The position numbers and the translations under genes were made by a program. A stretch of DNA of 64,000 nucleotides, taken from the NCBI GenBank assembly GCA_030432565.1, contig JAUIGV010000005.1, positions 62,001 through 126,000 on the forward strand. The letters are read 5' to 3'. Below are positions 18,062 through 27,576 of the stretch, in pieces; the first letter of the stretch is position 1; the number at the start of each line of letters is the position of its first letter. Source of the DNA: Verrucomicrobiia bacterium (lineage in GTDB: Bacteria; Verrucomicrobiota; Verrucomicrobiia; Verrucomicrobiales; Akkermansiaceae). Under the pieces are notes generated by a model that was not told the DNA's origin, ran no database searches, and saw nothing but the letters and a program-made list of their open reading frames with translations.

Positions 18062-21000
18062 TCAAGGGCGTTCGATCGTTACTTTGACGCGAAAAAACAA
18101 AGGCCGATCTTCGAAACCTTCACCGGGGTGGAATTCCTCAATTACATTGGCGGAATCAAGTCTCCGCGACAGTCTTACCATCTGTTCCTGCGACCATGAT
18201 TGTAGATCTGTCGAGCTCTCAACCTCAACTCTCGCATCATCTGCATTAAGTTTTCGGGTGATCTCAAACCGCCCGTATTGATTCAGACCTGAAGTCAAAA
18301 TGGCGTATCCCAGTGGGTCAGTATTATCTTGATAAGGCGACTTGTCTGCAACGCCAGGGCTTCCATTCTCCACCGAACTCGGGCGCCATGCTTCAGGCCC
18401 ATTCGGGACCCTGCCACGAAGCGTCAGGCTCCTCCCACCTCCATCCGCACTCTGCGGCCATTCCCCCTCGTCATTATAGGAGACCGTCCAAAGAATTTCC
18501 CCTTCAACAGTTTCCAATGAAAACTGATCTCCTCCATTTCCAAGCGCGCCCTCATAAACCCCGGCGAATCCTACCCCGGGATAAGCAGAGGCAAAACTAT
18601 CCGCATTTCTAACCAGCAGCAGACTCTCACCCGGTCCAAGCTGACTCATCCCGGAATCCTCAAACAAAAAGGAGATGCCACCTGAGATTCGAAGATCATT
18701 CAATGAGTGTGTAATCACACCCTGATTTGCTATTTCCAAAAACTCAGCACCTCCAACCGGGGGGTGATACATGATCTCACTCACGACCAAATCCTCTCCT
18801 CTTCCTTCGGGCTGAAAGAGAGCTTCCGCCAAAGCCGACCAGTCGCCGTCTTTCAAAACACGGGCTTTCACCAGAGTCCCACCATCAATCAAAATCGGCT
18901 CACTCGTCGTCGTTTCCTTGAAAGCCAAAAGCTCCAGGTCAAATCCCATATCAGAAGATCCAATCGCTCCCTGGTGGACTTCCAGCGCGAGAACATTGTT
19001 TCCCTCGACCAGGGCGTCCGTTGGAATTTCAAATTCAAGAAACGCTCCTTCATTCGTCGTCGTGTTAGCCAACGTCGCAAACCCGATGTTTCCCGCCGAG
19101 TCAAATCCCGACCTCACCACTTCAACCCCGTTGAGATAGACTATAGCCCCATCATCACGAAACAGTCTCAGCACGAGTTCATCAATATCATCCACCTCGT
19201 CAACCTGAAATCTATGTCGAAAGTATGTGGTGGGATGTCTTGAATTAACATCATCACCGTAACTCACGACTGTCGCAATCTCCCGACCTGTGATCGAGCC
19301 ATAGCCGAGAGGTGACAACCCTGTCCCCCAAAGATCATCATCAAATTCGGGATGTTTCCAGTTCCGGGAGTCATACGAGGGAAAGCCCTCTACGATATCG
19401 CTGCCTCCCAAGTCTTCACCATTATCGAGAAATCTCCAGGAACTCCCGAGACTCACCAAAACCAAATCCTCGATGACACTTCCAAAGGCACGAGCTCCAG
19501 TCGAAAGCCCGCCTCCAGGCAAGCGGGGATCCGTCCCATCAGTGGTGTAGTAAACTGTCGAGCCATCGCCTGTATTCTCAAAGGTCACTTCGCTCCCAAG
19601 GGTCAACACCCCGCCATTTGAGGGCAGAAACATTGGCGCTTCGATATTCGGAAAGAGTCCCTGGGAGCGCAGCTGATTGATAAGTGTCAGGCCACGTGAA
19701 GGCAGATAATTGCTCCTGATATTGGTGATTTCTGTCAGCCAGTCATCGCGGTCATAGGGATCTGATGGGCGATGAAGGTCACCCCAGCGGGCCGATTCAG
19801 CAACAATGGCCCTGTCAAGACTCTTTGCATAACCATCAACCAGCGCAGTAGTTTTTGATGGGGTTAAAGCGCCCCGACCAAAAAGATGGCGATACGCCCG
19901 GTCTGCAAACAACTGACGATACTCCGCGTTATTTCGCAGAGCCTGGTGAATTTCCAAACAAGTATCGGCGACATTTTGGGTCGTGGAATTTCGACCAACC
20001 GACAAAAGAGACTCCTCTCCGTCCCAGCAATAAAAACGAAACGGACCGTGAGTCACCCGGTTCCTCATCGCATACACGTTGTTATCCACCCAGTCTTGAT
20101 TCCCGATGAAGAAATTCACGAGGAGATAGTCCACGAAATTTTCAAGATCGAGTTTCTCCTGAATCCGGGAGTAGGTCACGGCGTTCTGCGGGGATCCTCG
20201 TACTAACGAAATCAACTCGATCCATCCGGCATTATCTCCTGCGGCAACCTGATGCCCCACTCCGCGACGCCATTTGATGACGTCATAGTCATCGTCATCC
20301 CCACCCAGATGACCTGCTGCCAAAAACTCATCCGGTCTTTCAACCGGATTATAGAGCCCCCAGTAATGCCCGTTTATATAGAGATGAACGAAATTTCCCG
20401 GAACGTAATCCTGTCCGGTGGCGGCCTGAAGGTCCCGTGCAAATTGATCGCGGAAATAGGTCGTTCGCGGCAATGAGTTCCCCCCTCCGGACAAAGCCCG
20501 CCATGGACTCGTCCAAGCCTTTCCATTTCCAGATCGAAGTATCAATCGGTCAAACTCATCCACCGGAGCCCCATCGAACAATGGGGCGTCAAAATTTGCG
20601 TCACCATATTCCGAACGAAAATAGAGGCGAAACGATTTCTTTAACATCTCGGGAAACCGATTCCATCCACCATGCATTCTCAACCCGCAGTTTGCCTGCA
20701 TGCTCGATCCAGTTGCCGGGTCAAGATACTCAATGGATGCCGGTCGCTCCCAGGCACGACCTCTTTGCGAAGCATTGATGTGTAATCCATCCACCGGATC
20801 AAAAAGCTCGTCGGCATCGACCACCAACGACAAGGTTGGGATCGCTTCCAGGGAATCTTCAAAGTCGAAATCCACTCCGTCGGAATCAATCAATGGCAGA
20901 CTGGCAAGAACGTCGCTCCCAAATCCATACTTGGATAAGGCTCTCACCGGATTCGACTGCACTCCTACATTGAGACCGGGAATCCATGCCGGCGGAAAGT

Positions 21001-22453
21001 TCGCGGGAGACGACGACTGGGACGCGACTTGGCCGGCAAAAAGATAAGTCACCGTATCAATATCAGTCGGCTCAAACCCCTCCCTAAACCCGCGCGCTCT
21101 CAAGATGGTGGTGGTGGAAATTTCCAGCGGGCCGCTATAAAGAATCGCCTCCGCATTACTCGCCCCAGGTTCCGAGCCATCAAGAGTATAGTAGATTTCT
21201 ACGCCCGGCGTTTCTGAAGAAATCGCTACCGTCTGGGTGCCTGAATAAAATCCTCGCGGGACACTAAACTGCGTATCAGCCACAAATCCTTGCACGATTT
21301 CACTGGTATTGATCCCCCCTGGGCTGGGCTCCGGAAAGTAGCCGGTTTCATCTCCAAACGGACCAAACGAAACATCGCTTCGTTGCCTTGGATAATTGAT
21401 CAATTGCAAAGTCTCCGCGACAGGATTACGAAAATGAACAAAGCCGCCTGCTGATCGGTCCAACGCAAATCCCGTCGCTAAAACGCCATCACGGGCAATT
21501 TCCGAAGCATCGACCACGAGGTATTGCCCGGCATCCAACAACAACGATGGAAAGGTAAATACCGAGATCGGATTCTCCTGGTCGCTCAGTTGGTAACCGG
21601 CAAGGTCGATGGCGAAGGGATTGGGATTCCAGATCTCGATCCAATCCGGAGAAGCCCCGTCGCTTCGGATGAGCGTCTCACTGTTCGACGCCATAAATTC
21701 CGAGATTCTCGGCTCAAGTGGAATGCCATCGACGATCACCGCCACGGATCTCGAAACTGTGCCAAATTCGCCGGTTGCGATGAGCTGATAAACCGAACTC
21801 CTGACGGGAGAGACTTCTCTTTGACCATTGGGCTCCACAAAACCCTCCCCCACCAAAATGACCTCGCTCGCATTGGCAGTCTGCCAAGACAAGGTGACGG
21901 ACCGGCCGGCCGGGATGCGGTTGTTGCTGACCGCAAAGGAGGTGATTTCGGTCTTGGGGAGTTCACCGCTGAATACGCGGACTTCACCAAGGTGAATCAC
22001 ATAAATTCCAGAACCGGGGTTGGTTTCGCCATTTTCCAGCCCCACCCTGATCGTGCGCGCATCAATCCCGGGAGGAATCTCGATAACCGTGGTCCCTCCA
22101 ATCCCGGGGTCTTCCACCACCTCGTCAAATACCGAATCCCCCTCTTCATCAAATAGACGAAGGATGGTTCCGCTCAAGCGGCCACCGCAGCAATCACCAC
22201 GCATCTGCAATTCGACCCTGGAGATAGGATGGGAATCCTCGAAAGTTAATTGCCAGGCGTTATTTGGGGTGATTGAGTCAGTGTGCGAAAAAGTTCCGGG
22301 ATCTCCGTCGATCGCCCTGGGGGCGGGAAAAAGACCGTTCTGCCATTCCGTGGTTTGCGATGCTGTTCCCAGATCAGTAATCTCAAGAATCTGCCCGCAG
22401 GTCTGCCAGGTGAGCGCAATCAACGCCAGAATCGATGTCCTTAAATTCCCCAT
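18062..22453 (-). CDS. Giant secreted CotH / lamin-tail domain protein
   Basis: 1463 residues from the ATG at 22451-22453, placed just before a signal peptide (ILALIALTWQTCGQ). Domains in order by motif: discoidin-like (about 20-165), Ig-like (165-240), lamin-tail domain (250-370, ISEFMASNSETLI then DWIEIWNPNPFAIDLAGYQL), chitobiase C-terminal-like (395-475, YYTLDGSEP), CotH kinase-like core (about 540-940, GLRMHGGWNRFPEMLKKSF and RFYCWDGEESL), a second chitobiase-like unit, a jelly roll (about 1040-1190, IVYLNGVEVVRSG), a second lamin-tail domain (about 1225-1330) and a short C-terminal module ending in LFFRVKVTIERP. It is a paralogue of the protein at 56529-61547. It is likely extracellular or surface-bound; the CotH activity, phosphorylation in spore-coat relatives, is unproven here. 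Confidence 0.88.
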   Translation of the reverse strand: MGNLRTSILALIALTWQTCGQILEITDLGTASQTTEWQNGLFPAPRAIDGDPGTFSHTDSITPNNAWQLTFEDSHPISRVELQMRGDCCGGRLSGTILRLFDEEGDSVFDEVVEDPGIGGTTVIEIPPGIDARTIRVGLENGETNPGSGIYVIHLGEVRVFSGELPKTEITSFAVSNNRIPAGRSVTLSWQTANASEVILVGEGFVEPNGQREVSPVRSSVYQLIATGEFGTVSRSVAVIVDGIPLEPRISEFMASNSETLIRSDGASPDWIEIWNPNPFAIDLAGYQLSDQENPISVFTFPSLLLDAGQYLVVDASEIARDGVLATGFALDRSAGGFVHFRNPVAETLQLINYPRQRSDVSFGPFGDETGYFPEPSPGGINTSEIVQGFVADTQFSVPRGFYSGTQTVAISSETPGVEIYYTLDGSEPGASNAEAILYSGPLEISTTTILRARGFREGFEPTDIDTVTYLFAGQVASQSSSPANFPPAWIPGLNVGVQSNPVRALSKYGFGSDVLASLPLIDSDGVDFDFEDSLEAIPTLSLVVDADELFDPVDGLHINASQRGRAWERPASIEYLDPATGSSMQANCGLRMHGGWNRFPEMLKKSFRLYFRSEYGDANFDAPLFDGAPVDEFDRLILRSGNGKAWTSPWRALSGGGNSLPRTTYFRDQFARDLQAATGQDYVPGNFVHLYINGHYWGLYNPVERPDEFLAAGHLGGDDDDYDVIKWRRGVGHQVAAGDNAGWIELISLVRGSPQNAVTYSRIQEKLDLENFVDYLLVNFFIGNQDWVDNNVYAMRNRVTHGPFRFYCWDGEESLLSVGRNSTTQNVADTCLEIHQALRNNAEYRQLFADRAYRHLFGRGALTPSKTTALVDGYAKSLDRAIVAESARWGDLHRPSDPYDRDDWLTEITNIRSNYLPSRGLTLINQLRSQGLFPNIEAPMFLPSNGGVLTLGSEVTFENTGDGSTVYYTTDGTDPRLPGGGLSTGARAFGSVIEDLVLVSLGSSWRFLDNGEDLGGSDIVEGFPSYDSRNWKHPEFDDDLWGTGLSPLGYGSITGREIATVVSYGDDVNSRHPTTYFRHRFQVDEVDDIDELVLRLFRDDGAIVYLNGVEVVRSGFDSAGNIGFATLANTTTNEGAFLEFEIPTDALVEGNNVLALEVHQGAIGSSDMGFDLELLAFKETTTSEPILIDGGTLVKARVLKDGDWSALAEALFQPEGRGEDLVVSEIMYHPPVGGAEFLEIANQGVITHSLNDLRISGGISFLFEDSGMSQLGPGESLLLVRNADSFASAYPGVGFAGVYEGALGNGGDQFSLETVEGEILWTVSYNDEGEWPQSADGGGRSLTLRGRVPNGPEAWRPSSVENGSPGVADKSPYQDNTDPLGYAILTSGLNQYGRFEITRKLNADDARVEVESSTDLQSWSQEQMVRLSRRLDSANVIEEFHPGEGFEDRPLFFRVKVTIERP

Positions 22454-22586
22454 AAAAGCTACCTCCCAACCTACAATCACCATGGTAAGGGAAAAGGAGT
22501 AAAATTGATTCTCAAAGATTTCATCAAAATTGGAATCGGGAGGTTGATACCGCGATTGATCCACTGAAGACAGAATTCCATTCGAC
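22454..22586. promoter_or_regulatory. Divergent promoter region
   Basis: About 130 bases separate the CotH gene (minus) from the two-barrel protein (plus), so both promoters must lie here or in the gene starts. No clear -35/-10 pair or operator was recognised. Confidence 0.3.
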
Positions 22587-24680
22587 ATGACCACACTTGC
22601 CAATCTCCGATTCATTCTCCTTTTCGCCCTCTCAACACTCGCTGGGACTGCCACTCCAAACCGCGGGCTTTGGTTCTGGGGCAGCACCACGATTCCGGAC
22701 GGAATCGGCGGGACCACCTCGAGTCCTTATGGCTCAAATCTAGTTGTTGGCAACGACCTCCTCGAGCGCGATTGCCTCGCATTCTTCAAGCTTCATTACG
22801 TCAAACGGATCTATGGAAGCTATGGCAATCGTCCCGTCTCCGAACAGGACACCATCGGCAAATGGAACGAAAAATTAGACTGCCTTGGAATCGATTCCCA
22901 GATCCTGATCGCAGGTTCCCTCGTCTCCCCCGCGGACTACTCCTACTATCTCAGCCGGGTCTCCAGCAGGCTCATCGACTTCAACAACGATTTTGCAGCA
23001 CAGCCCGCCAAACAATTCGATGCCCTTCACCTTGATATCGAACCCCAGCAACAAAATGCCTGGAAAATTGGTAGCCCGGCAGTTCGACGCACATTCTTGC
23101 AGGACCTTCTCAATACCTACACCGCAATCAGAAATCATCTCAATAGCAACGGGTATCCCGACATGCCCATCTATGCTGACATCCCCTTCACGTGGGACAA
23201 GTTCCCGGGCTCGATTGGCTGGGCGGACGCCGCTGATCGTGACAATTGGTTTCTCGATCTCAAAGCAGTTCTCGATGGACTTTCCATCATGACCTTCTCG
23301 AAGGACACCGCTCCGGAACTTGATATCGCGACCGCATTCGAACGCTCCGGCGCACTCGATGGCTTCTCGAGGATCGGAATTCAACCTAAAGTCGGCATCG
23401 TCGATCCTCCCGAAATAATCTGGCCTGATTACCCAACCTTCAACAGCGTTCTCAACGATCTCGAGGCCTTGGTTGAGCCCGGGGAAACCACTGACATCGA
23501 GAACCTCGGCTTCTGGCGCCATGCCATCGATTCCACGGGCCTTGGTTACACCTTGCGCAACCGCGGGCTTTGGTTCTGGGAACAAAACTCATTCGAGGAC
23601 GACACGGTCAGCATTTACGACGGACTCAGCGTGGTTGGTCAACCGATTCGCGAGGATGAAGCAATCGACTTTATGAGCAATCGACAGGTTCGCCACCTTT
23701 ACGGTGAATACACGAACCGCCCCGTCACCCAGCCGCTCGTCATTGCAGCGTGGAACACAAAACTACACAATGCCTGTATCAACTCCGAGAGCATCTTCCG
23801 GGGAAACGCAACCGATCTGCCTTCCCTTAAAGTCGAACTGCTCGATGATATTCAGAACTCCTTCATCAATTTTATGGACGCCATGGGATCGGACACACCG
23901 TCCAAATTCAAAGCGCTTCGTCTTAGACTCAGCCCTCAATATGACTTCTCCTGGACCGCTGGAACTCTCTCCTTTCGCAGAATCCAGCTCAACAACATCC
24001 TGGATATTTTAGGCGACGCGCGCGCTCTCCTTGACACGACAGGATACTCCCATCTCCCTCTCAATGCCGACATCGCTGCAGACTGGGACCTCCTACCCGT
24101 CGACGGAGGGCTCATTGGATGGGCCAATGCCGCTGATCGTGACACGTGGTTCGCAAATCTTCACCAAATTGTCGATAGCATCTCACTCCTGTCCTTCGAC
24201 CAAGTAACTCCGGCATCCATCGAGTCCATCACAGATCACGAGCGGGCCACGGTTCTCCCAACCAAGGCTCGAGTCGGCATGAAATCCGATATCGGTCTCA
24301 CAGGTATCTGGCCAACCCTCACATCCTTCCAAAGCGCCAAGGCTTCAGTCGAAAACAGTGTCGGCCCCGCTGAGGCACTGGACATCGACAGCTACGCCCG
24401 ATGGCGTCATTTCGAGGAAAAAGGTTCTCCGGTGATCAATACCGGAACCGGTCTGAATGCCACCTTCGACTTCGCGAGACCAACCCGCCCGGTGATCGTC
24501 ATCGATATCGATCCCAATCACCTCTACCTTGTCCGGTTCAGCGAGAACCTCCGACACATGAAACACGGCCGGGAGATTGCCCGTCTTCGCACCACCTCCC
24601 AGAAAACAGAACGAATGACAGTTCCCGTTCAAACCACAGGAAAACAAGGATTCTGGATGATCGAAAGAATTCAGGATTAG
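22587..24680 (+). CDS. Secreted protein with two tandem barrel-like domains, second one lacking the acidic motif
   Basis: 697 residues, signal peptide to about residue 22. Two homologous halves each begin NRGLWFW (residues about 25 and 325, exactly 900 bases apart) and share YGxYxNRPV, the GWAxAADRDxWF block and a final RWRH/FWRH segment. The first half has ALHLDIEPQQQ, resembling the strand-end acidic motif of TIM-barrel glycosidases. The second has ALRLRLSPQYD at the same place, losing the Asp and Glu. So the first unit may be catalytic and the second a decayed binding copy. The last 60 residues form a short beta module (LYLVRFSENL to FWMIERI) like the tails of other secreted proteins here. 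No family is recognised with certainty. Confidence 0.8.
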   Translation: MTTLANLRFILLFALSTLAGTATPNRGLWFWGSTTIPDGIGGTTSSPYGSNLVVGNDLLERDCLAFFKLHYVKRIYGSYGNRPVSEQDTIGKWNEKLDCLGIDSQILIAGSLVSPADYSYYLSRVSSRLIDFNNDFAAQPAKQFDALHLDIEPQQQNAWKIGSPAVRRTFLQDLLNTYTAIRNHLNSNGYPDMPIYADIPFTWDKFPGSIGWADAADRDNWFLDLKAVLDGLSIMTFSKDTAPELDIATAFERSGALDGFSRIGIQPKVGIVDPPEIIWPDYPTFNSVLNDLEALVEPGETTDIENLGFWRHAIDSTGLGYTLRNRGLWFWEQNSFEDDTVSIYDGLSVVGQPIREDEAIDFMSNRQVRHLYGEYTNRPVTQPLVIAAWNTKLHNACINSESIFRGNATDLPSLKVELLDDIQNSFINFMDAMGSDTPSKFKALRLRLSPQYDFSWTAGTLSFRRIQLNNILDILGDARALLDTTGYSHLPLNADIAADWDLLPVDGGLIGWANAADRDTWFANLHQIVDSISLLSFDQVTPASIESITDHERATVLPTKARVGMKSDIGLTGIWPTLTSFQSAKASVENSVGPAEALDIDSYARWRHFEEKGSPVINTGTGLNATFDFARPTRPVIVIDIDPNHLYLVRFSENLRHMKHGREIARLRTTSQKTERMTVPVQTTGKQGFWMIERIQD

Positions 24681-24823
24681 TGTTACCGAACTAAACTGTC
24701 TATTTGCAACACAAAGGCAGAACCTCTCCACGGTCGACTCTCACCTGGTAAATTACAGCTTTATGATCCGACCGATTTACTCCGTTCCTGGGAGTTGTTC
24801 CCACCCGGCGATGATTCCAGAAA

Positions 24824-26095
24824 TCATCGTTCCAGCAAAACCTCATCACCCAAGACCACCATCTCAACCGAACCCTTCAGCGTCTTATTCAGGAACGGGG
24901 TATTGGAACTCTTGGACTTCATAAATTCCTTGGTAAACGTGGTCTCCTTGTTCGGATCAAAGACAATCAAATCAGCAGGCTTTCCTTCGGCCACTTCGGC
25001 AACCTCCAGCCGCATCATACGACGCGGTTCGGCAGAGTAACGTTTCACGATTAAATCCCAGCCGAATTCCCCCGTCGCAATAAAACGATCGTGCAGTGAA
25101 ACCAAAGCGGTATCCAGGCCTGTGATGCCATTTGGAGCATCCACAAAGGCCTGCGATTTTTCGAACTCAGTGTGTGGTGCGTGATCGGTCGCAATGATTC
25201 GGAATACACCATCTTTCAGGCCTTGAAGCAAAGCCGCATTGTCATCGCGGGTCCGAAGCGGAGGATTCATTTTGTAGTGCGTATCATAGTCGCCAATGTC
25301 CTCGTCCGCGAACATGAGATGGTGCGGCGAGACCTCTCCCGAAACTTTCGCACCCCGCTCATCCCGCCACCAACGAATCGTCTCCATTCCGATGGCCGAA
25401 CTGACGTGCTGGATGTGTAAGGTCGCGCCGGTCGCGTGAGCCAAACGAATATCCCGGTCCATACAAATCTCCTCGGCCAACGCCGGAGTTCCCTGAATAC
25501 CCAGTCGATAACTCACCGGCCCTTCATTCAAAGCCCGCGGTCCACAAAGCTGGGGATCCTCGCAATGACTCGCAAAAAACATGTCGAACTCCGTCCCATA
25601 TTCCATCGCCCGCTTCAGCAATGCCGCATTGGGAACCGCATCACCATCATCAGTCAACATCAGAACTCCTGCTTTCTTGAGTCCGGCAATCGGAGCCATC
25701 TCATGCCCGGCACGATCCACGGTAATGCAGGCCGAGGTCAAAACAGGAATGCGGCACTTCGCTCCCTGCTCAAGCACCCGCTTGACCACCGTAGGTGAAT
25801 CGACCGAAGGCGAAGTGTTCGGCATCATGACCACTCCCGTAATTCCACCATTGATGGCCGCCTCCGTGCCATCAAGAATCGTCTCCTTCTTCTCCTGGCC
25901 CGGCTCACGGAAATGAACGTGGGCGTCAAACATCCCCGGCATCACGATTTGCCCGCGGCAATCGATTATCCGGGCTCCCTCGGGAGCATCGATGACGCCA
26001 ACGGCCTTGATCATACCATCAACAACCCAGACATCGGCGCGTTGGGGGGCTTCGTTTTCTGTTGCGACTTCGCCGCCTTGTAAAAAGAGATTCAT
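24824..26095 (-). CDS. pyrC: Dihydroorotase
   Basis: 423 residues, type I amidohydrolase dihydroorotase. Motifs: FDAHVHFREPGQEKKETI (metal His pair and substrate Arg) at about 58, LTDDGDAV, HIQHVSSAIG, GEVSPHHLMF and the catalytic IIATDHAPHTEFEK. It cyclises carbamoyl-aspartate to dihydroorotate in pyrimidine synthesis. The ATG overlaps the pyrB stop as ATGA (26092-26095). It is the last gene of purD-pyrR-pyrB-pyrC. A small inverted repeat at 24809-24829 spans the stop but has no T tract. Confidence 0.96.
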   Translation of the reverse strand: MNLFLQGGEVATENEAPQRADVWVVDGMIKAVGVIDAPEGARIIDCRGQIVMPGMFDAHVHFREPGQEKKETILDGTEAAINGGITGVVMMPNTSPSVDSPTVVKRVLEQGAKCRIPVLTSACITVDRAGHEMAPIAGLKKAGVLMLTDDGDAVPNAALLKRAMEYGTEFDMFFASHCEDPQLCGPRALNEGPVSYRLGIQGTPALAEEICMDRDIRLAHATGATLHIQHVSSAIGMETIRWWRDERGAKVSGEVSPHHLMFADEDIGDYDTHYKMNPPLRTRDDNAALLQGLKDGVFRIIATDHAPHTEFEKSQAFVDAPNGITGLDTALVSLHDRFIATGEFGWDLIVKRYSAEPRRMMRLEVAEVAEGKPADLIVFDPNKETTFTKEFMKSKSSNTPFLNKTLKGSVEMVVLGDEVLLER

Positions 26096-27015
26096 GAATG
26101 TTCGTTCTTAAGGTCTGGTTTCAAGCCAAAGAGCACGGCCATACGGGCCGCGATTCCGTTTTCCACCTGCTGTGAGATGAGACAGCGATCATAATCAAGC
26201 ACCCCATCGCAAAGCTCGACGCCACGATTGATCGGTCCCGGGTGCATCACGTAAATGCCTTTGTCGCTGATCTCCTTGAGACGGTCCTCGGTGATTCCGA
26301 AGACCGAGTGATACTCACGGTCACTGGGATAAAAGGGCGCATCCTGCCGTTCCTTCTGAACCCGGAGCAAATAAACCGCATCCGGCCCCCAGGACATGGC
26401 CTCTTCGTAGTTCGTAAAACGTTTAAAACGCGTCTGCGGCACCAGACTTCCCGGTCCGCAAAATGCCACCTCGACTCCAAGCTTGTCCAAAATCGTACTC
26501 GTCGAACGCGCCACCCGGCTGTGCAAAATATCACCCATGATCACCACCTTGCGTCCCTCCATCTCGGGATAAACTTCCCTTAAAGTAAAAGCATCGAGCA
26601 AAGCCTGGGTCGGATGGGCATGCGCTCCGTCACCCGCATTGATGACCGAAGCATTCGTCTGCCGTGCAATCGCCGCAGGTTGCCCCGCAAGCCGATGGCG
26701 CACCACAATGTAGTCCGCCCGCATCGCTTGCAAGGTATCGATGGTATCCCGCACCGACTCCCCTTTCGTCACCGACGAGTGCGGCACGTCGAAGATTGTG
26801 ACATCAGCCGAAAGACGTTTTGCCGCGACTTCAAACGAGGACAGCGTCCGCGTGCTGGGTTCATAAAACAACATCAGAACCGTCTTCCCCTTAAGGGCCG
26901 GAACTTTCTTAACCGAGCGAGTGAAGAGGTCTTTGAACGGCACCGCTTGATCGAGCAAATGAATGATTTCCGCGCGGTCAAGTGAGCCAATATCCAGGAA
27001 ATCTTTTCGGGCCAT
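26092..27015 (-). CDS. pyrB: Aspartate carbamoyltransferase catalytic chain
   Basis: 307 residues, the typical length for an unfused catalytic chain. The carbamoyl-phosphate site is EPSTRTLSSFEVAAKRL, with GDGAHAHPTQALLDAFTL and VMHPGPINRGVELCDG further on. It condenses carbamoyl phosphate and aspartate, the committed step of pyrimidine synthesis. No pyrI regulatory chain is beside it; the gene follows pyrR after 11 bases, as in PyrR-regulated operons. Confidence 0.97.
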   Translation of the reverse strand: MARKDFLDIGSLDRAEIIHLLDQAVPFKDLFTRSVKKVPALKGKTVLMLFYEPSTRTLSSFEVAAKRLSADVTIFDVPHSSVTKGESVRDTIDTLQAMRADYIVVRHRLAGQPAAIARQTNASVINAGDGAHAHPTQALLDAFTLREVYPEMEGRKVVIMGDILHSRVARSTSTILDKLGVEVAFCGPGSLVPQTRFKRFTNYEEAMSWGPDAVYLLRVQKERQDAPFYPSDREYHSVFGITEDRLKEISDKGIYVMHPGPINRGVELCDGVLDYDRCLISQQVENGIAARMAVLFGLKPDLKNEHS

Positions 27016-27026
27016 AAGCTTCTTTT

Positions 27027-27548
27027 TTATTGAGCGATAATTTCGACGGAGTCCTTGCCGTCAATTTTTTCCAAACTGACATCAACACGATCCATTCGAT
27101 CAGTCTTGAGATGTTCACCAACAAACCGAGGCTCAACCGGAATCTCCCGATGCCCCCGGTCAATCAAAACCGCGAGATCAACTTTGGCCGGACGTCCGTA
27201 ATCAAAAAGCGCGTCCAATGCCGCCCGGATGGTGCGACCGGTGAAGATCACATCGTCAACCAGAACAATATGCGAACCATCAACCGGAAAATCAATCGAG
27301 CTGCTTTGAAGCGTCGGATTGCTGCTCAGATGCTCGTAGTCATCGCGGTATAGCGAAATATCCAGAACCCCAAACCGTGCTTGCGCTCCCTTTGCGACCA
27401 GCTTTGCAAAGACCCGCTCGGCCACCTCATCGCCACGACTTCGAATCCCTACGAGGTCAATCGCATCACCACCGGCAGCCAAAAAAATCTCATCCGCCAG
27501 ACGGTCAATGGCCGCCGAGATGGCTACTGGATCGAGGGCAATACTCAT
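27027..27548 (-). CDS. pyrR: PyrR, bifunctional pyr regulator / uracil phosphoribosyltransferase-like
   Basis: 173 residues. The PRPP-binding motif is HIVLVDDVIFTGRTIRAALD at about 91-110, with the PyrR N-terminal block DLVGIRSRGDEVAERV and the loop preceding it (DISLYRDDYEHL). In Firmicutes PyrR binds pyr mRNA when UMP is high and promotes termination. Only 28 bases separate it from purD and 11 from pyrB, and I see no anti-terminator/terminator pair in either gap, so control may act at an upstream leader or by another means. Confidence 0.93.
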   Translation of the reverse strand: MSIALDPVAISAAIDRLADEIFLAAGGDAIDLVGIRSRGDEVAERVFAKLVAKGAQARFGVLDISLYRDDYEHLSSNPTLQSSSIDFPVDGSHIVLVDDVIFTGRTIRAALDALFDYGRPAKVDLAVLIDRGHREIPVEPRFVGEHLKTDRMDRVDVSLEKIDGKDSVEIIAQ

Positions 27549-27576
27549 TCGGTTGGGACGATGCTAGAAAGTGCCG

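Noticed and set aside
22659-23580. 22-base direct repeat 900 bases apart, considered as a mobile-element duplication
   Set aside because: It is part of an in-frame duplicated protein domain with homology across the whole 300 residues.
24809-24829. Hairpin at the end of pyrC as a terminator
   Set aside because: The stem is real but no T tract follows on either strand.
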